Assembly (NCBI GenBank): GCA_015680685.1
Contig: MNCI01015499.1
Location: 2,340,473-2,402,472 of the forward strand
Source of the DNA: Gnetum montanum
Lineage: Eukaryota; Streptophyta; Gnetopsida; Gnetales; Gnetaceae
Length of the DNA: 62,000 bases
Direction of reading: 5' to 3'
Shown here: in pieces, positions 1-12,300 of the stretch
Position numbering within the stretch: the stretch's first letter is position 1
How the letters are laid out: every line of letters begins with the position of its first letter
Made by a program: the position numbers and the translations under genes
The notes under the pieces: generated by a model
Database searches by the model: none
What the model was told of the DNA's origin: nothing
Seen by the model: the letters and a program-made list of their open reading frames with translations, nothing else

Positions 1-1126
1 TATCCAAGTGGATGGTTTAACCGAATGCATTGATGCGAAGTCACTGGAAGTGGTTGGTTTGAGCCGGAGTTGGAATGAGATTTGCCAAGTCACATTAACC
101 ATAAAACACACAAGGGGCTGTAAACCACCTTGTTCTTGGGATTCCATTCCATTTCTCTTCTCGCCATCCTTCTCTTCATTGTTCACCCCATTGCCGATTG
201 TATCATTAGTGTATATATTTTGGTAGATATATTGTTTTCTTTTTGGTAAATTCTTCCGATTAAGACTTTTAACTCTTGTTCCAAGGACATTCCCAGAGCC
301 TACGGACTCTTTGAATGTGGGTCTGTCAGGGCATTAACGGCATGCGCCTGCTTTGGGGAGGACCCACTAACATTCCTATTTGGAGCATTAGTTAACTTTT
401 TTTCCTTAACATTTTGCAATTAATTTTATTTTTGTTCATTTCCATCTTGACATCCACTTCATCGATGCCATAGTTGTCCCTTTTTACCTATCTTTCTTAC
501 TCTTTTTCTTTCTCCATTCTAACGCTACCGGAGGTTCGCGAGTAGTCATGGGGGTACGGGGCCCGCTTTTTTCGATTTTCTCCTAGCCCCGAAATTTTTG
601 ATTTTCTTCCTAACCCCTACACCTTCGGTAGTCATCATCTACATCTTCCCAGGTCCATATTAGCCATACCACAACCTAGCCAATGGACTTACACCGAAGC
701 AAGGTATTAATTACATGATGATTCATTTACACTTGCTAACATATGATTGTGTTGTGTGTGCAGATGGCAATCATACAACAACGAAATGGATCTGGAGCAA
801 ACATTTGGAATGGAGCAGCGCTGAAGCAGCTATGCAAAGAGTAGAATTGATGATGCACTTACGGATGGACAACGAAAGGCGCAATCTAGGCATTGGCAGC
901 AACAAGACTCTTCTCTCTCCTCTTTTCTCTCAACTACCAAATGTGGCCTGATGTCATTGTAATAAGATGTTCACCCTTGTTGTCATGAACACTAGTTTTG
1001 TCAAGTCTTGTAATAATGATCCGTTCACATGTCATCCCATTAGTTCCATTCCCCTCAATAATCCCATACCTACCTAATATTATTGTAAGGAACTCGAGGA
1101 CGAGTTTTCATTCAGTCATGGGGGTA
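1..1126 (+). mobile_element. 3' internal part of a Ty3/Gypsy-type LTR element (degenerate)
   Basis: This stretch leads directly into a polypurine tract (about 1116-1126, ending GGGGGTA) followed by an LTR. The text just before it (CTCGAGGACGAGTTTTCATT, 1092-1111) closely matches the segment before the polypurine tract of the complete element at 44110-53281. No gag or pol domain could be read. A 78-codon open frame at 715-951 is unrecognised. The assignment rests on the LTR junction, not on coding sequence. Confidence 0.5.
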
Positions 1127-2055
1127 TGATGAGACGCAATTCACATAGGTCGCGATATCGCGGCCGCTGCAATATCGCATCCCCTGCGATATCGCGTACA
1201 TGATATCGTGGTCTACCGCCAAATCTATAAATAAGAGGCGGCACTCCCCTCATTCGACATCCTAGGCTAGAAGTAGCAAAGCTCTGGCGGATTGATCACC
1301 CCAGAGATAGAATATTTTCCATGTGCCTGCAGTAGGAGTCCCCCAAGTAAACGGTTCTTTATTCGAGCAGCTTTGTACCTGAACGCAAGTTGTGTACGGC
1401 AATAAAGACGAGCTTTGTGGATAAGCCTTACAGGACATGGATAGGTTTATTTAATGTTATTTATTACTTACCTAGTAACGCGACATGAGTACAACTTGGT
1501 TACAAACATTGACGAATATGTATGGCTAGCCAAGAAATCGGCTACTCATCGCGATTAGATTCTCTCACCCTTACCTCCTAGAACATGGGACAAGTACGAC
1601 TTGATTACGAGCATCTACGGATGTGTACGGTTAGTCAAGGAATCGGCTGCTTGTCACACTTAAGCTAGTTAGGTGCCTCAGTATGACCGCTTCGAGCACG
1701 TGTGTTACGTGTGGTAATCCCAGTAACGATTAGTGTTTGGTAGCCACAGTTGCACAGTTCAGGGTGTGTACGACAAGTGGGAACGGATGCTGACACTAAG
1801 ACTTAGTGTTGTAGTTAGAGTTAATTTTAGTCTCTCAGCCCTTCACCGTTTAGCATAGGAGATAAACCAGAAAAGACCAAAAAAATCATATACCTTGAAC
1901 TTATGACAACAAGAAGTAAGTCTGGGAAGACAACGATTAATTAACCCTAAGTGTTCCTTGCGACGTTTAAGCATTTAGTCTGCGGAGTTCGACCAGATCG
2001 CGCGTGCTACGCTCGTTTCGTATGGTTGAGTGTAGGGGTACCTCGCCACTCATCA
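1127..2055 (+). repeat. LTR (3' LTR), Gypsy-type, same family as the LTRs at 44110 and 52480
   Basis: The LTR begins TGATGAG right after a polypurine tract and ends CTCATCA, giving short terminal inverted repeats. Its last bases (GTAGGGGTACCTCGCC then CTCATCA) match the end of the minus-strand LTRs at 44110 and 52480. A TATA box (CTATAAATA) lies at 1225-1233. Inside are two imperfect repeats about 106 bp apart (1476-1561 and 1582-1665). The length is 929 bp against 802-859 bp in the other copies. The 5' partner lies outside the window or is lost, so no TSD could be checked. Confidence 0.7.
1151..1210 (+). promoter_or_regulatory. GATATC-centred palindrome array in LTR U3, upstream of TATA
   Basis: Four closely spaced GATATCG or AATATCG motifs occur in 60 bp. 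They include the perfect 12-bp palindrome CGCGATATCGCG (1151-1162) and GCGATATCGCG at 1186-1196. They lie just upstream of the TATA box at 1225-1233 and are much richer in CpG than the surroundings. An enhancer or foldback role is inferred from position only. Confidence 0.5.
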
Positions 2056-2109
2056 GTAATGTCCTTGAACTCTACACATTTAGAAAATTCAAAAACGTCT
2101 TCCAACATG

Positions 2110-2215
2110 TTTCTAAGGTGTTTCTCACTTGGTTAAAATATAGGACTTGTGTTTTGCAAGTCATAGGTTCAATTCTACAATGGTATGCTAAAACATGTGC
2201 CACCTAAGGCCAAGG
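2110..2215 (+). repeat. tRNA-derived SINE-like sequence
   Basis: Box A-like CTCACTTGGTTAAAATATAG resembles tRNA D-arm sequence. About 35 bp later comes a box B-like AGGTTCAATTCT. Spacing and order fit a Pol III internal promoter. A related copy is on the minus strand near 37075-37160. No clear A-tail or TSD was found, so the borders are approximate. Confidence 0.5.
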
Positions 2216-3261
2216 TAAAAATATACATTCATGGATTATGACGTTATGTAGATAGCTAACTATAGTAAATCATTATCAAATCCTTCACCAATATGAAGAT
2301 AAGAACATCTTTCAGCAAGGATTCTATAGATTCAACCTAGGTGATTAATAGAATGAACCAATAGAAGCCAATGATCAACCACCAAAGACCTATCCAAAAG
2401 ATGGGGCTATATCCCAAGACCAAGCTTCCAAGGGAAGGGAAAAGAATATGGAGGAGCTGAAAAGGGAGGAATCAAAGAGTATGAGTACAAATATGCCTAT
2501 GGGAGATAGAGGTAACGAAGCAAGAAAACCAACATAGGCATGGAACATGAATAACAATATTTGAAAGAATAACATGATCTTATTCTTTATTTTTTACATG
2601 ATTATGGTTACGATAAAATTACATCTTCTAAATATGATGAGATAACCTATCAAAATATCTAACCATGAAGAAAAAGAAAATCAAGGTAGAATGCAATAAC
2701 CTTCTTAAGTTGCTATATATACTTTAATAGATAAATGTGCCCTTCACCATCTAGCTAAACATTTTGTGACATAAAACATAATTAGATAATACCTCAACTT
2801 CTAAGAGTCATACCAACCAATAAAAGTTATATATCATAGTAGGTCTTCACCTTAAATTCCTTTAGTAAACATTATTATTGCACATGTTCTAGAATTTACC
2901 TTCTACCATTACTTTTTGTAACCAAGCCTCTTCTCCACTTAACAAGCATTACTAGCAAAAGATGCTTCTGAGAATTTAAATCTAAAAGATGCTTATCCTT
3001 GACGTTCTTTTACAATGTAATGAAAGTTTCTATGTCATTAAACACTTTGTAAAATGCAATTTTTACATGTATATTGAATATAAAATCATTAAAAAAAATT
3101 CCTTGAAACGAATTTGGTTACATCCACTAAGCCCCTTTGCAACTACTTTAATTCCAATTTAAAATAATAATAATAACATAATAATCATCCGAACTTGTAG
3201 CATGCACATACTATATGTATTCAAATTCACCATTTTCTTTTTAACATATTCCATTAGCTCT
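2216..3261. other. AT-rich sequence 3' of the glyoxalase II gene, no gene seen
   Basis: This should include the 3' UTR of the minus-strand gene that stops at 3262. TTTATT at about 2587 would read AATAAA on the minus strand, but it is about 670 bases past the stop, so I do not call it a poly(A) signal. A short AAT microsatellite lies near 3163-3184. Nothing else was recognised. Confidence 0.5.
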
Positions 3262-3336
3262 TTAACCTCTCCAATTATCTTTCATCCGTCGGATTTCTCC
3301 CAGGGCACTGACAGGAGAATTCCGGCCTACACGAAT
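3262..3336 (-). CDS. GLX2: glyoxalase II exon 7 (C-terminus and stop)
   Basis: The acceptor GCAG ends at 3337. Twenty-four codons (residues 235-258) end [10 protein letters not shown] and then TAA at 3264-3262. This matches the conserved plant C-terminus, including the R and K (R250, K253) that contact glutathione in the family. Confidence 0.93.
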   Translation of the reverse strand: MRVGRNSPVSALGEIRRMKDNWRG

Positions 3337-6300
3337 CTGCATTAAAGTATGGTTTTAACATTAGTCCATAAAAAAGAATTTTTTTCGGATATCAAAGCTA
3401 TTAATCATGCATTACCTGAATTTCTTGAAGATCAACCCGCATGAAAGGATTGCTTGCAAGTTCATCTTCTATTGTTGATGGAATTGTAGGCATCTTCTCC
3501 CTACGCTGACTTTCAGCCCACTGCAACTTTTCTTCAATTCTTGCATTTCCAGGCTCAATAGTCTTTGCAAATTGGAGGTTCTTGACCGTATACTACAAAG
3601 AAATCAAACACTAATGCCCGAAAGTGGTCCAAGTAATATAGGAAATGGCATGGTACAAAAGTTTACAAGATGCATGTTCTGTCGCTTAACTATGGTTCTG
3701 CTGAAACCAAAAGCATTAGGTTAGAAAAGTAAAAGCTTTTAAACTACATTTTTCTCATGAAGTCACACATGCGTCCATTCCTCGTAGTGTAAAAGAGGGA
3801 ATTGCTTCAATTTTCTAGGCAGTTGTTCTGCTTTCACCTAAAGAGTATCCTTGTATATGTAAGGAGTTAAGAAGCAACTGCACATTCATGACTGGTCAGC
3901 TCAGAATTTCCACGGTTGCATGACTAAGAATGGTCCATATGTTGATCTACAAAAAGTGAATAACTAAGTTTGGGCGGTATAGTGGGTGCATCCCACTTTG
4001 CAGTTACCAAAACAAAGACCCCTAAGCCAAATCCAGAGAAAATCCTAATCCTAAAACAACCTATAATTAAAAACTCTCTCTCCATGTTTGATATATTAGA
4101 TGAATCAATGGAATGCATCAATTTTGCATTGCTTCTACTGTATTTTACACATGCACATTTCTTCCTTGTTTCTCTCATGTTAGCTCTAAGCATCCGTGTC
4201 TCATTGTATAAGAACATGTTGTCTGCAATTAAAGCCTGAAGCACAGGCAAAGATATGCACCACTAAACAAGCAATTGCTGAGTGACAGACAACACTAGAT
4301 TCACTAAGACGGATAGCACACTGCAATAGTGTGTGAAAGCACATTGCAATGTACAAAGACACAAAGTAATGCATGAAGGTAGGTCCACAATGGCACGTAA
4401 CAACATGCAAAGGCATGCACATAACAATGCACAAAGATAATGTGCAGAGGCAAGCATGCAGCATTATGCAAAGTTAACACACAACAGTGTTTAAAGACAA
4501 CACATGAAGGTAGATATGCGACAATAGATGAAGTCGCAGGATAGTGTATGAAGGTAACACAAGCAATGTGTACACAGATCTGCACAACTTAGGCAACGTA
4601 TGCACAGATCTGCATAATGTAGTTTGCATGCACAAGAATTGCAGATGCAGTCATAGATTTGCAACTATAAGCAATGTGCACAAAGGCTGTAAGCACTGTT
4701 TCACAAGTCTCTAGGATGCTGAGATGTGGGGATGCAAGGACACATCTGTAAATGTGTTTGGTGACAGGATGGTTTTTCGAGAATGTGATGGGAACACAAC
4801 AGGGATGTGAGCAGGAATAGTTTTGTCTAAAGTATTAAACATTAGATTAGCTTCTAGACTATTGAAATTTATGGATAAATTTGTTACAAGTTCTGATTCT
4901 TGAGCTATTTAGGAAATTTGCATTGCAATTTGACCACCAAAGCATTTTGGAATAAAGAGAAGAGTCATAGCTGGCACCTCAAGAAGATTCCAAGACAACG
5001 ACATCCCATCTGCATCACCAAGCCTTCCCTGGAACATCCCAAACATGGAATTTTTCATGGGGACACATCCCCACATAACAAGTTGCAAATGTGTTTCATA
5101 GACAGAAGCAACATTGCAACATAGGCAGTATAAGGATTGAAGCTTGTTTTACAGCAAAAACTATCCAACACATTAACAATGGTTCCTTGATGGCTACGTA
5201 CATTGTGAAAACCCAAATGGATACAACTAAAGTAGTTTAGACCTTACACTACTTTTTCTACCCTAGAGGAAAGGTTTTTTTTATCAATCCCCATTACCTC
5301 TGAAAAGCCATGAGGGCAAACTCTGGTAGATTTGAAGTATTCAAGGTAGCAGAAATGCTATGAGCAAAAGTCTGAGAGAGAGGACTACATTGGTCTTTCC
5401 TCCTCACTTCGAACACATAATTGCATCTGAGAGTATACTGCTCTCCCACTTTTGATTTTTGACACGAGACAAAATCAGATACCATGTTAATCAATTTCAC
5501 GAAAAAAACAGCTAAAAATACTCATTGGAAAAAATGACATAATTAGTTCAACTTGGCAACCAAGAGGACATCTTCAAAAAAAAATGCCTACAATGCACTC
5601 ACATTAACCGCAGATGGATCCAACAAAAAAGAGGTAGACGACTTGGAGGACGTGGAAAATATTCTTTCTTCTTGAATTCTTCCGGTAACAAATGAATATC
5701 AACACAAATTGGTGCAGAAATGTAATATTGCATTGGACAACTAATACACTGGAGAGGGCTTTCAGCAAGAAGCCTGTTATGGAATTCATCTGCCTCCTCA
5801 ACAAGACAAACAGACTTTGTACAGAAAGAGGAAAAGCCTTGGATGTCATCAATGAGCTTTGAAAATCAAAGAGACCCTTGACAATAACTACAAGCAGCAT
5901 TATATTTCTCAGACCTTTTTCATCAAAAGTGCTCAAGTAGTTCTCGCCTACAATCAAATCATCACCACACTATTAGAAGATGACAAGCTGAAAGGTATAA
6001 ACTTTAAAATCCTCACAAGTGTTTTGATGGATCTTGACAAGCAATATAACATCTGCACTTTGGAAAAGCATCAAGACAAGTTCCTCATATGACGAAACAA
6101 ACTACAACAATGGTAGTAAGCACACCCATATTGGCCAAAAGAATGAGAATCAAGAAGAAAGTGGAGCTCTAACAAGAAGAAGAAAATGATTTACAAGAAG
6201 CCTAGCGAGAAAAGCCACTATGCAGTCGAGTGCAGAATAACATATGAACAAATGAAGAAAAAAAGTCAAGCACACCAAGTGAAGGAGGCTAGGCAAGGGT

Positions 6301-9300
6301 CAAACTCCAATGATAGTGACCATGACTCTGCAATACTTGTGTGTTACTTACAAAGAACAAACAAGACTTACTAGATCCAACAACTAGGATCAGTAGACTA
6401 GTTGGTAACTAAGCCAATATCATTAGTTATGAAAATTTTACTATAGCATGTGAAGCTGACTACTAGCTTATGGACATATGAACAACTCAACACATAAAAG
6501 GGATCATCACTCAAAGGTTCAATGCTCATCCCACCAAGATGGGGTCCTCAAAGGCTTGATAAATGAGTAAAAGCCTAACCATGGTTGCACCTAGTAGGCT
6601 GGAACCTAGGTCTTATGATTGGAAAAACAAACACCTTACTGTCACTCATGAACAACTCAATATATGATTCCCTAAAGAAAGAAAGAAAGAAATGTTCTAC
6701 AAATAATTGAAATCAAAGAGAGAGAAGAGAATAGAATAGAAAGAAAGCAGAGAGTACAAAAAAGATTACAAGTTGAATAATTTTTTCTTCCAAGCTACAC
6801 CTATATTTTTATTAGATGAGGGATACACTTTACATAAATGCTCACTCAAGTATAGCTATTATACAACTATCAACAAGAAATGTCTTTCATACTCAATTAC
6901 AAATGTCAACAATAAACGCCTACCTAATCAATTACAGATATCACACAATTGTCATGAATTATAGTTGTCAACATTCCCCCTCAAGATGGTACAGAGGTGT
7001 CTCTTATGAGGTTAGTTTTTTGCTCATCTACCAACCCTCTAGGACCCCACTTGGTAGGATGAGCATTAAACCTCTAGGTGATGATCCTTTCTTTCTTTTA
7101 CCTTCCATCCTTTCTTCTTTTTTATTATGCCATAGGAAGACAAGTAGTAGTTATCTTGAAAACTCCGACCATTAACAACTATTGCTACACACTATGCATA
7201 ACTTTTACAAGCATTACGTAACATTATTTAGTGCACTGGGTCATTCTTCCTTATAAGAAACTAGAGGTTGTAACGTCTCAATTCACAACTATTGATTAAA
7301 AACTATTAAACAGATTTTAACCTGTATAAGGGGTAAGAATTATTTACTAGCCTTACTACCAACATCCATGAAAGACTTCAACAGATAATAGCCTAGTTAA
7401 GCTAGCAAGAATCAGGAACACAGAGAGCATTACCTTTTTTTCTCTACTGGAAGAATGCACGATAAAAATAAGATGTCTTATTATCAACACTATTAAGTAT
7501 AATGATTTGTTAATAATCTTTTGAATGAATATCCCAAATTTTCACAATAATGCTTCAAATTGCAATTACAAGGATACAGAAAATATAGAAATTAAGATAC
7601 TGAATTCAATTTTATGTTCTCAACTATACATTATCAACGGTTTTTTTTTTTTTTTTTTTTTTTGTGTAAGGGTTGGGAAAAGTTATATTAACAAGATCGA
7701 AATATGTACAAAAGCGAGAAACAAAATACTAGGGAGATACACCCCTGGTATCACCCCTAGCAGTCCACCCTAAGGGAGGGGAATACACCCCATGGCCAAA
7801 GCCTACCAGCCCAACTAACTTCACCAAACCTGAAAAACTTTTCGTTGCCAAATACCAATGGCAAAATTCTTGTGTACATGGGATAGGCAAAAATAAGACC
7901 CAAAGGTCTTACCGCAACAAAGAAGCAAGAAAACAGCAAACACAGATCGAAAGATGGACAAAACCACCAACCAACTCCAATCTACAACCCGCATCTAGAG
8001 GTGCCTGGGAAGCCTCACACAATGGCCCTGTGATGCTCAATGTCAATGAACATTGAGCATGCTAGAAGTCCTTTAGAGCCTCCACCTTGACTGCACACTC
8101 CTCCCCAGTTCCCCTCCCATCGGGGTGAAGCTTACTAGCAATCTTCCAAATGTGTCTACGCAAAGCCATCTAAGACATGTTGCAGTTAATGTTCATGACA
8201 ACGTATGGGCATTTCCCCACCTCCAGCCACATCCTAGTGCTCTGTTCATGAGCCCAATCAATCTATCTCTGTAGCTCCTTCACCTCGCACTACTCCCTCT
8301 CCTGCCACTCCTACTCAGCCCACTCCAACTCAACACTATGTTGCTCCTCCTATAGCAACTCCATGTGTATTTGCGTGCGAAGGGAGTCTTCAAGAGCAAC
8401 ATGGTTCGTGGACTCCTTCAACACCCAACCCCTTGTCAACTCTTTCCCCTGCTTGGTGAACCGGTGCTCAACCAACTCCATGTTGTGACAAAACTCCTAC
8501 TCCTTCGCCTCCCACTTGGCTTCTCTCACATGTCACTCTTCCTGCCTAGCCTGCACCATAGCCTCCTCAGCCACCCTAGCTTCCTTAGCCACCTCCTCCT
8601 CCAAAATAGCTTTTTCCATAGCCTCAGCCTCTACCTTTTCTATTTCTAGGCACCTGATTGTGGCATTGGCCTTCACCACAGCCTCATGAACAGCCATCCC
8701 AAGTGTACTTGTCAACACGGTGTTCATCATATCCTGAGTGGCAAGACCGTGCAATGTCCTAGAAGACTGACCAATCTCCTCCCCTCCCAACCCAACCCTC
8801 TCCTCCATCATCGTTCCCTTACTATAAACCACACGTAGCTTAGGCCGCAGTGGCCTGGGCACAACTGGCATCACTACCCTCCAAAGGGTAAGGATCAATC
8901 CCAAATGGCAACCTCAACGTTGTTGCTAGAGTGCCTCAAGAAAAAACTGAGGAAAATTAACCCTACAACCAAGTTTTAAATATTTCAAAAAGGAGAAGTG
9001 GACCCCTTATAGTTTCTAGGCATTGCCTAATTGTACAAAATATCGGTCCACTAACTCCACTGCTTGCTACCAAAGCTGGGGCAAGGTAGACTTGGAAGCC
9101 TACCCACTAGCAGTCTTGGGGAGCCCCAATAAAAAAGACCTGGGCATCCTACAAACCACAACCCTAGGGAAGGATGACATCACCCATGGCTGGCACTCCG
9201 AGGGAGACTACAACCGCCTCCTCCATAAGCAATATGTGGACCCCCCTACAACTCATGGCATCCACACTCCAGTTGCAGAAAAAGGAATCATCCGCCAAAT

Positions 9301-12300
9301 CTGGGTCCCCATGCAATAGCCCCAGAGCCTTCGCCCAACCTGCACTTTAAACTAGCACCCAAAGCTCCTTATTGCCCTAACCTATGCAATTTAGCTCAAA
9401 AGTTAGCATCTACCCCATCATTGCCATCACTTCCTTCCACAACCTAACCCTCTATAGGACCACCTGAATTGGCGAAGGAAGTCATGTCAAGCGAAAAGTC
9501 AGATTATTTCAAGCATGTCAAAAGCTCCACCACACAACTATCACCACTAAATCCCCACTTAAATGCACATGGGGCTAGGGGTGGTGGGCGCCAACAACCC
9601 CCAAATGTCCACTACAAAGGAGCATCAAGAAACAAAATGTACAATCGTTTCCGTCTCCCTTGGGCACAATAGACAAACATCATGAATATTAAGACTGTGT
9701 GCCCTCAAAGCCACCCGCACTAATAATGCCTCATGATTAATTAGCCAAAGAAACACCTTGATCTTTTCAGGGAGCCTACCCTTCCATAAAGCACACCATC
9801 CTGTTACAGTCAGATACTTCCTTGTAATGATATCCTATGGTGACTTCCCCATCACACCAGTCATCTGCATAATACTTATGTGCTTACAAAGGGTCCTCTA
9901 AATGAGTGAGTCTCGATGCCCGCTTCCCACTAATTGCACTTGCCTTGAACTATTTGGATCCATTGGGCAAAATCATCATTCACCTATAGAATACAATTCA
10001 CCAGCCTTTGCTATCCCATCATGATTAGATCATGGAATCACATGATCCCCAAACCACCAACCTCCCAAGGCCAGGTAATGGCATCCCACTCCAATTGTAG
10101 AAAAAGGAATCATCTGCCAAATCTAGGTCCCCACGCAATAGCCCCAAAGCCTCCGCCCAACTTGCACTTTAAACTAGCACCCAAAGCTCCTTGTTGCCCT
10201 AATAACCTATGCAATTTAGCTCAAAAGTCAGCATCTGCCCCATCATTGTCGTCACTTCCTTCCACAACCTAACCCCTTGTAGGACCACCTGAATTGGCGA
10301 AGGAAGTCATGTCGAGCAAAAAATCAGATTATTTCAAGCATGCCAAAAGCTCCACAGTACAACTATCATCGCTAAATCCCCACTTAAATGCACATGGGGC
10401 TGGGGGGTGGGGGGCGCCAACAACCACCAAATGTCCACTACAAAGGAGCATCAAGAAACAAAATGCACAATCATTTCTATCTCTCTTGAGCACAATGGAC
10501 AAACATCATGAATATTAAGACCGCATGCCCTCAAAGCCACCCACACTAATAATGCCTCATTATTAATTAGCCAAAGAAACACCTTGATCTTTTTTAGGAA
10601 GCCTACCCTTCCATAAAGCACACCATCTCGTTACAACCAGATACTTCCTTGTAATGATATCCTATGGTGACTTCCCCATCATACTAGCCATCTGCATAAT
10701 ATTTATGTGCTTACAAAGGGTCCTCTAAATGAGTGAGTCCCAATGCCCCACTTCCCACTAATTGCACTTGCCTTGAACTATTTGGATCCATTGGGAAAAA
10801 TCATCATTCGCCTATAGAATACAATTCGCTAGCCTTTGGTGTCCCATCATGATTAGATCATGGAATCACATGATCCCCAAACCACCAACCTCCTAAGGCT
10901 AGGCAATGGCATCCCACTCCACCAAGTGCGTCTTGACTCCCTTGCTTCCCCTGGACCAAATGAAGTTTGGGTGGGGGGTGGATGGAGGGGTGGGGGGGAG
11001 AGGAGGGGAGAAAAGACAACCGCAACTATAAACTTGGCCATAGCCGACAGCACAAAGGAAGCAAGAATAATCCTCCCCTTTCGTGTTAAGAAGCGCACAG
11101 TCCAATGCTTGATCCTCTGCTGTAACCAACAAATTGTTAAGAAACGCATGGTCCAATGCTTGATCCTCTACTGTAACCAACAAATTGTTATAATTAGAAG
11201 CCATAGTTTCAATAAAACAATCAGTAGATCAGATCTGAAAATACACTAGAGAAGCTCTGGAGAAATTATTACAACACTCAATATCTGAATAAAACATTAA
11301 AGGCAGAAAATATCAAGTTGTAGCAGATCAAATAGACACTGTAAATCACTGAAAAACCATTGTAAACTCCAACAAACGTTTGCTGTAAAAGCAAAATGAA
11401 AACAATGAAACAAAATAGCACAAGAACATAGAGATTTAGGTGGTTTGGGCCCTTTTTACCCTACCTCCACAAGAATGCTAATCTACCTTCTATTCTGCTC
11501 AAATCTTAAGGACACAAGCTGTCCTTATAGCTTTCTCAACCACCCAATCTGTTACTCCAACAAATCTTAGATCTCAGACTCTCGTCTCCAAGGTAAAACC
11601 TCAATACAATGCATCCACATCAAAAACACACCCATAAAGGCTACCAATTAACATCCCAAGTGCTTGCAAAATTCTCCCCCTAACTAAGTTAGATGCATTG
11701 GACAGGTGCACAGCGCACTTTCCTTTGTTCACCTTCAACCCGATCTACGTCATTCTGTCTAGCGCCTTGTTAATGGCATGTGCCTATGGCACCGAAGCGC
11801 GGGAAAATAACATAGTATCATTAGCATAATGCTCCACCAAGCAGCCAATCCCAACTATGTTCAATCCACGAACACCCTCAATAGAACAATAAGCCTACAA
11901 GGTGTCCATCGCAATAATGAACAGGTACAGAGAAAGGGGGTCCCCTTGCCTCAACCCCCGTTTAGGGGATGAAAACCCCCACAGACACCCACCAATGTCA
12001 AACGAATAGGCCCCAAACACTTAAATTTGGATACAAAGATAAACAAATTTGGGGTCAAAGCCTTTCTGCAACATGATATCAGCTAAGCCATCCCAACTGA
12101 CACTGTCATATGCTTTTTTTTATATCCAACTTAACGTGCATACCAAGATATCCAACGTTCTTAAACAAATTCATGACCTCCTAGAGGAGAATGACCTCAT
12201 CATGCAAGAATCTCCCCTTGACAAACCTAACCCTATTGTTCCCAACTAGTTGTGACATCAGCAACGTAAGATGTCTAACAAGCATCTTCATGAAGAGCCG

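Noticed and set aside
4201-4585. Overlapping Cys-rich minus-strand ORFs as small secreted proteins
   Set aside because: They arise from the ATGCA/TGCACA-rich simple repeat. There are three frames at once, no signal peptide followed by a spaced cysteine pattern, and no gene context.
6678-6700. AAAG microsatellite as a notable repeat
   Set aside because: Short simple-sequence run of four to five units, ordinary in plant introns. Likewise the CT run at about 39915-39930.
8365-8649. A 94-codon Leu/Ser-rich plus-strand ORF
   Set aside because: It is the antisense of the LINE-A coiled-coil frame.
10860-11249. A 129-codon plus-strand ORF
   Set aside because: It is antisense to the LINE-A connecting region, whose minus-strand frame carries recognisable motifs.
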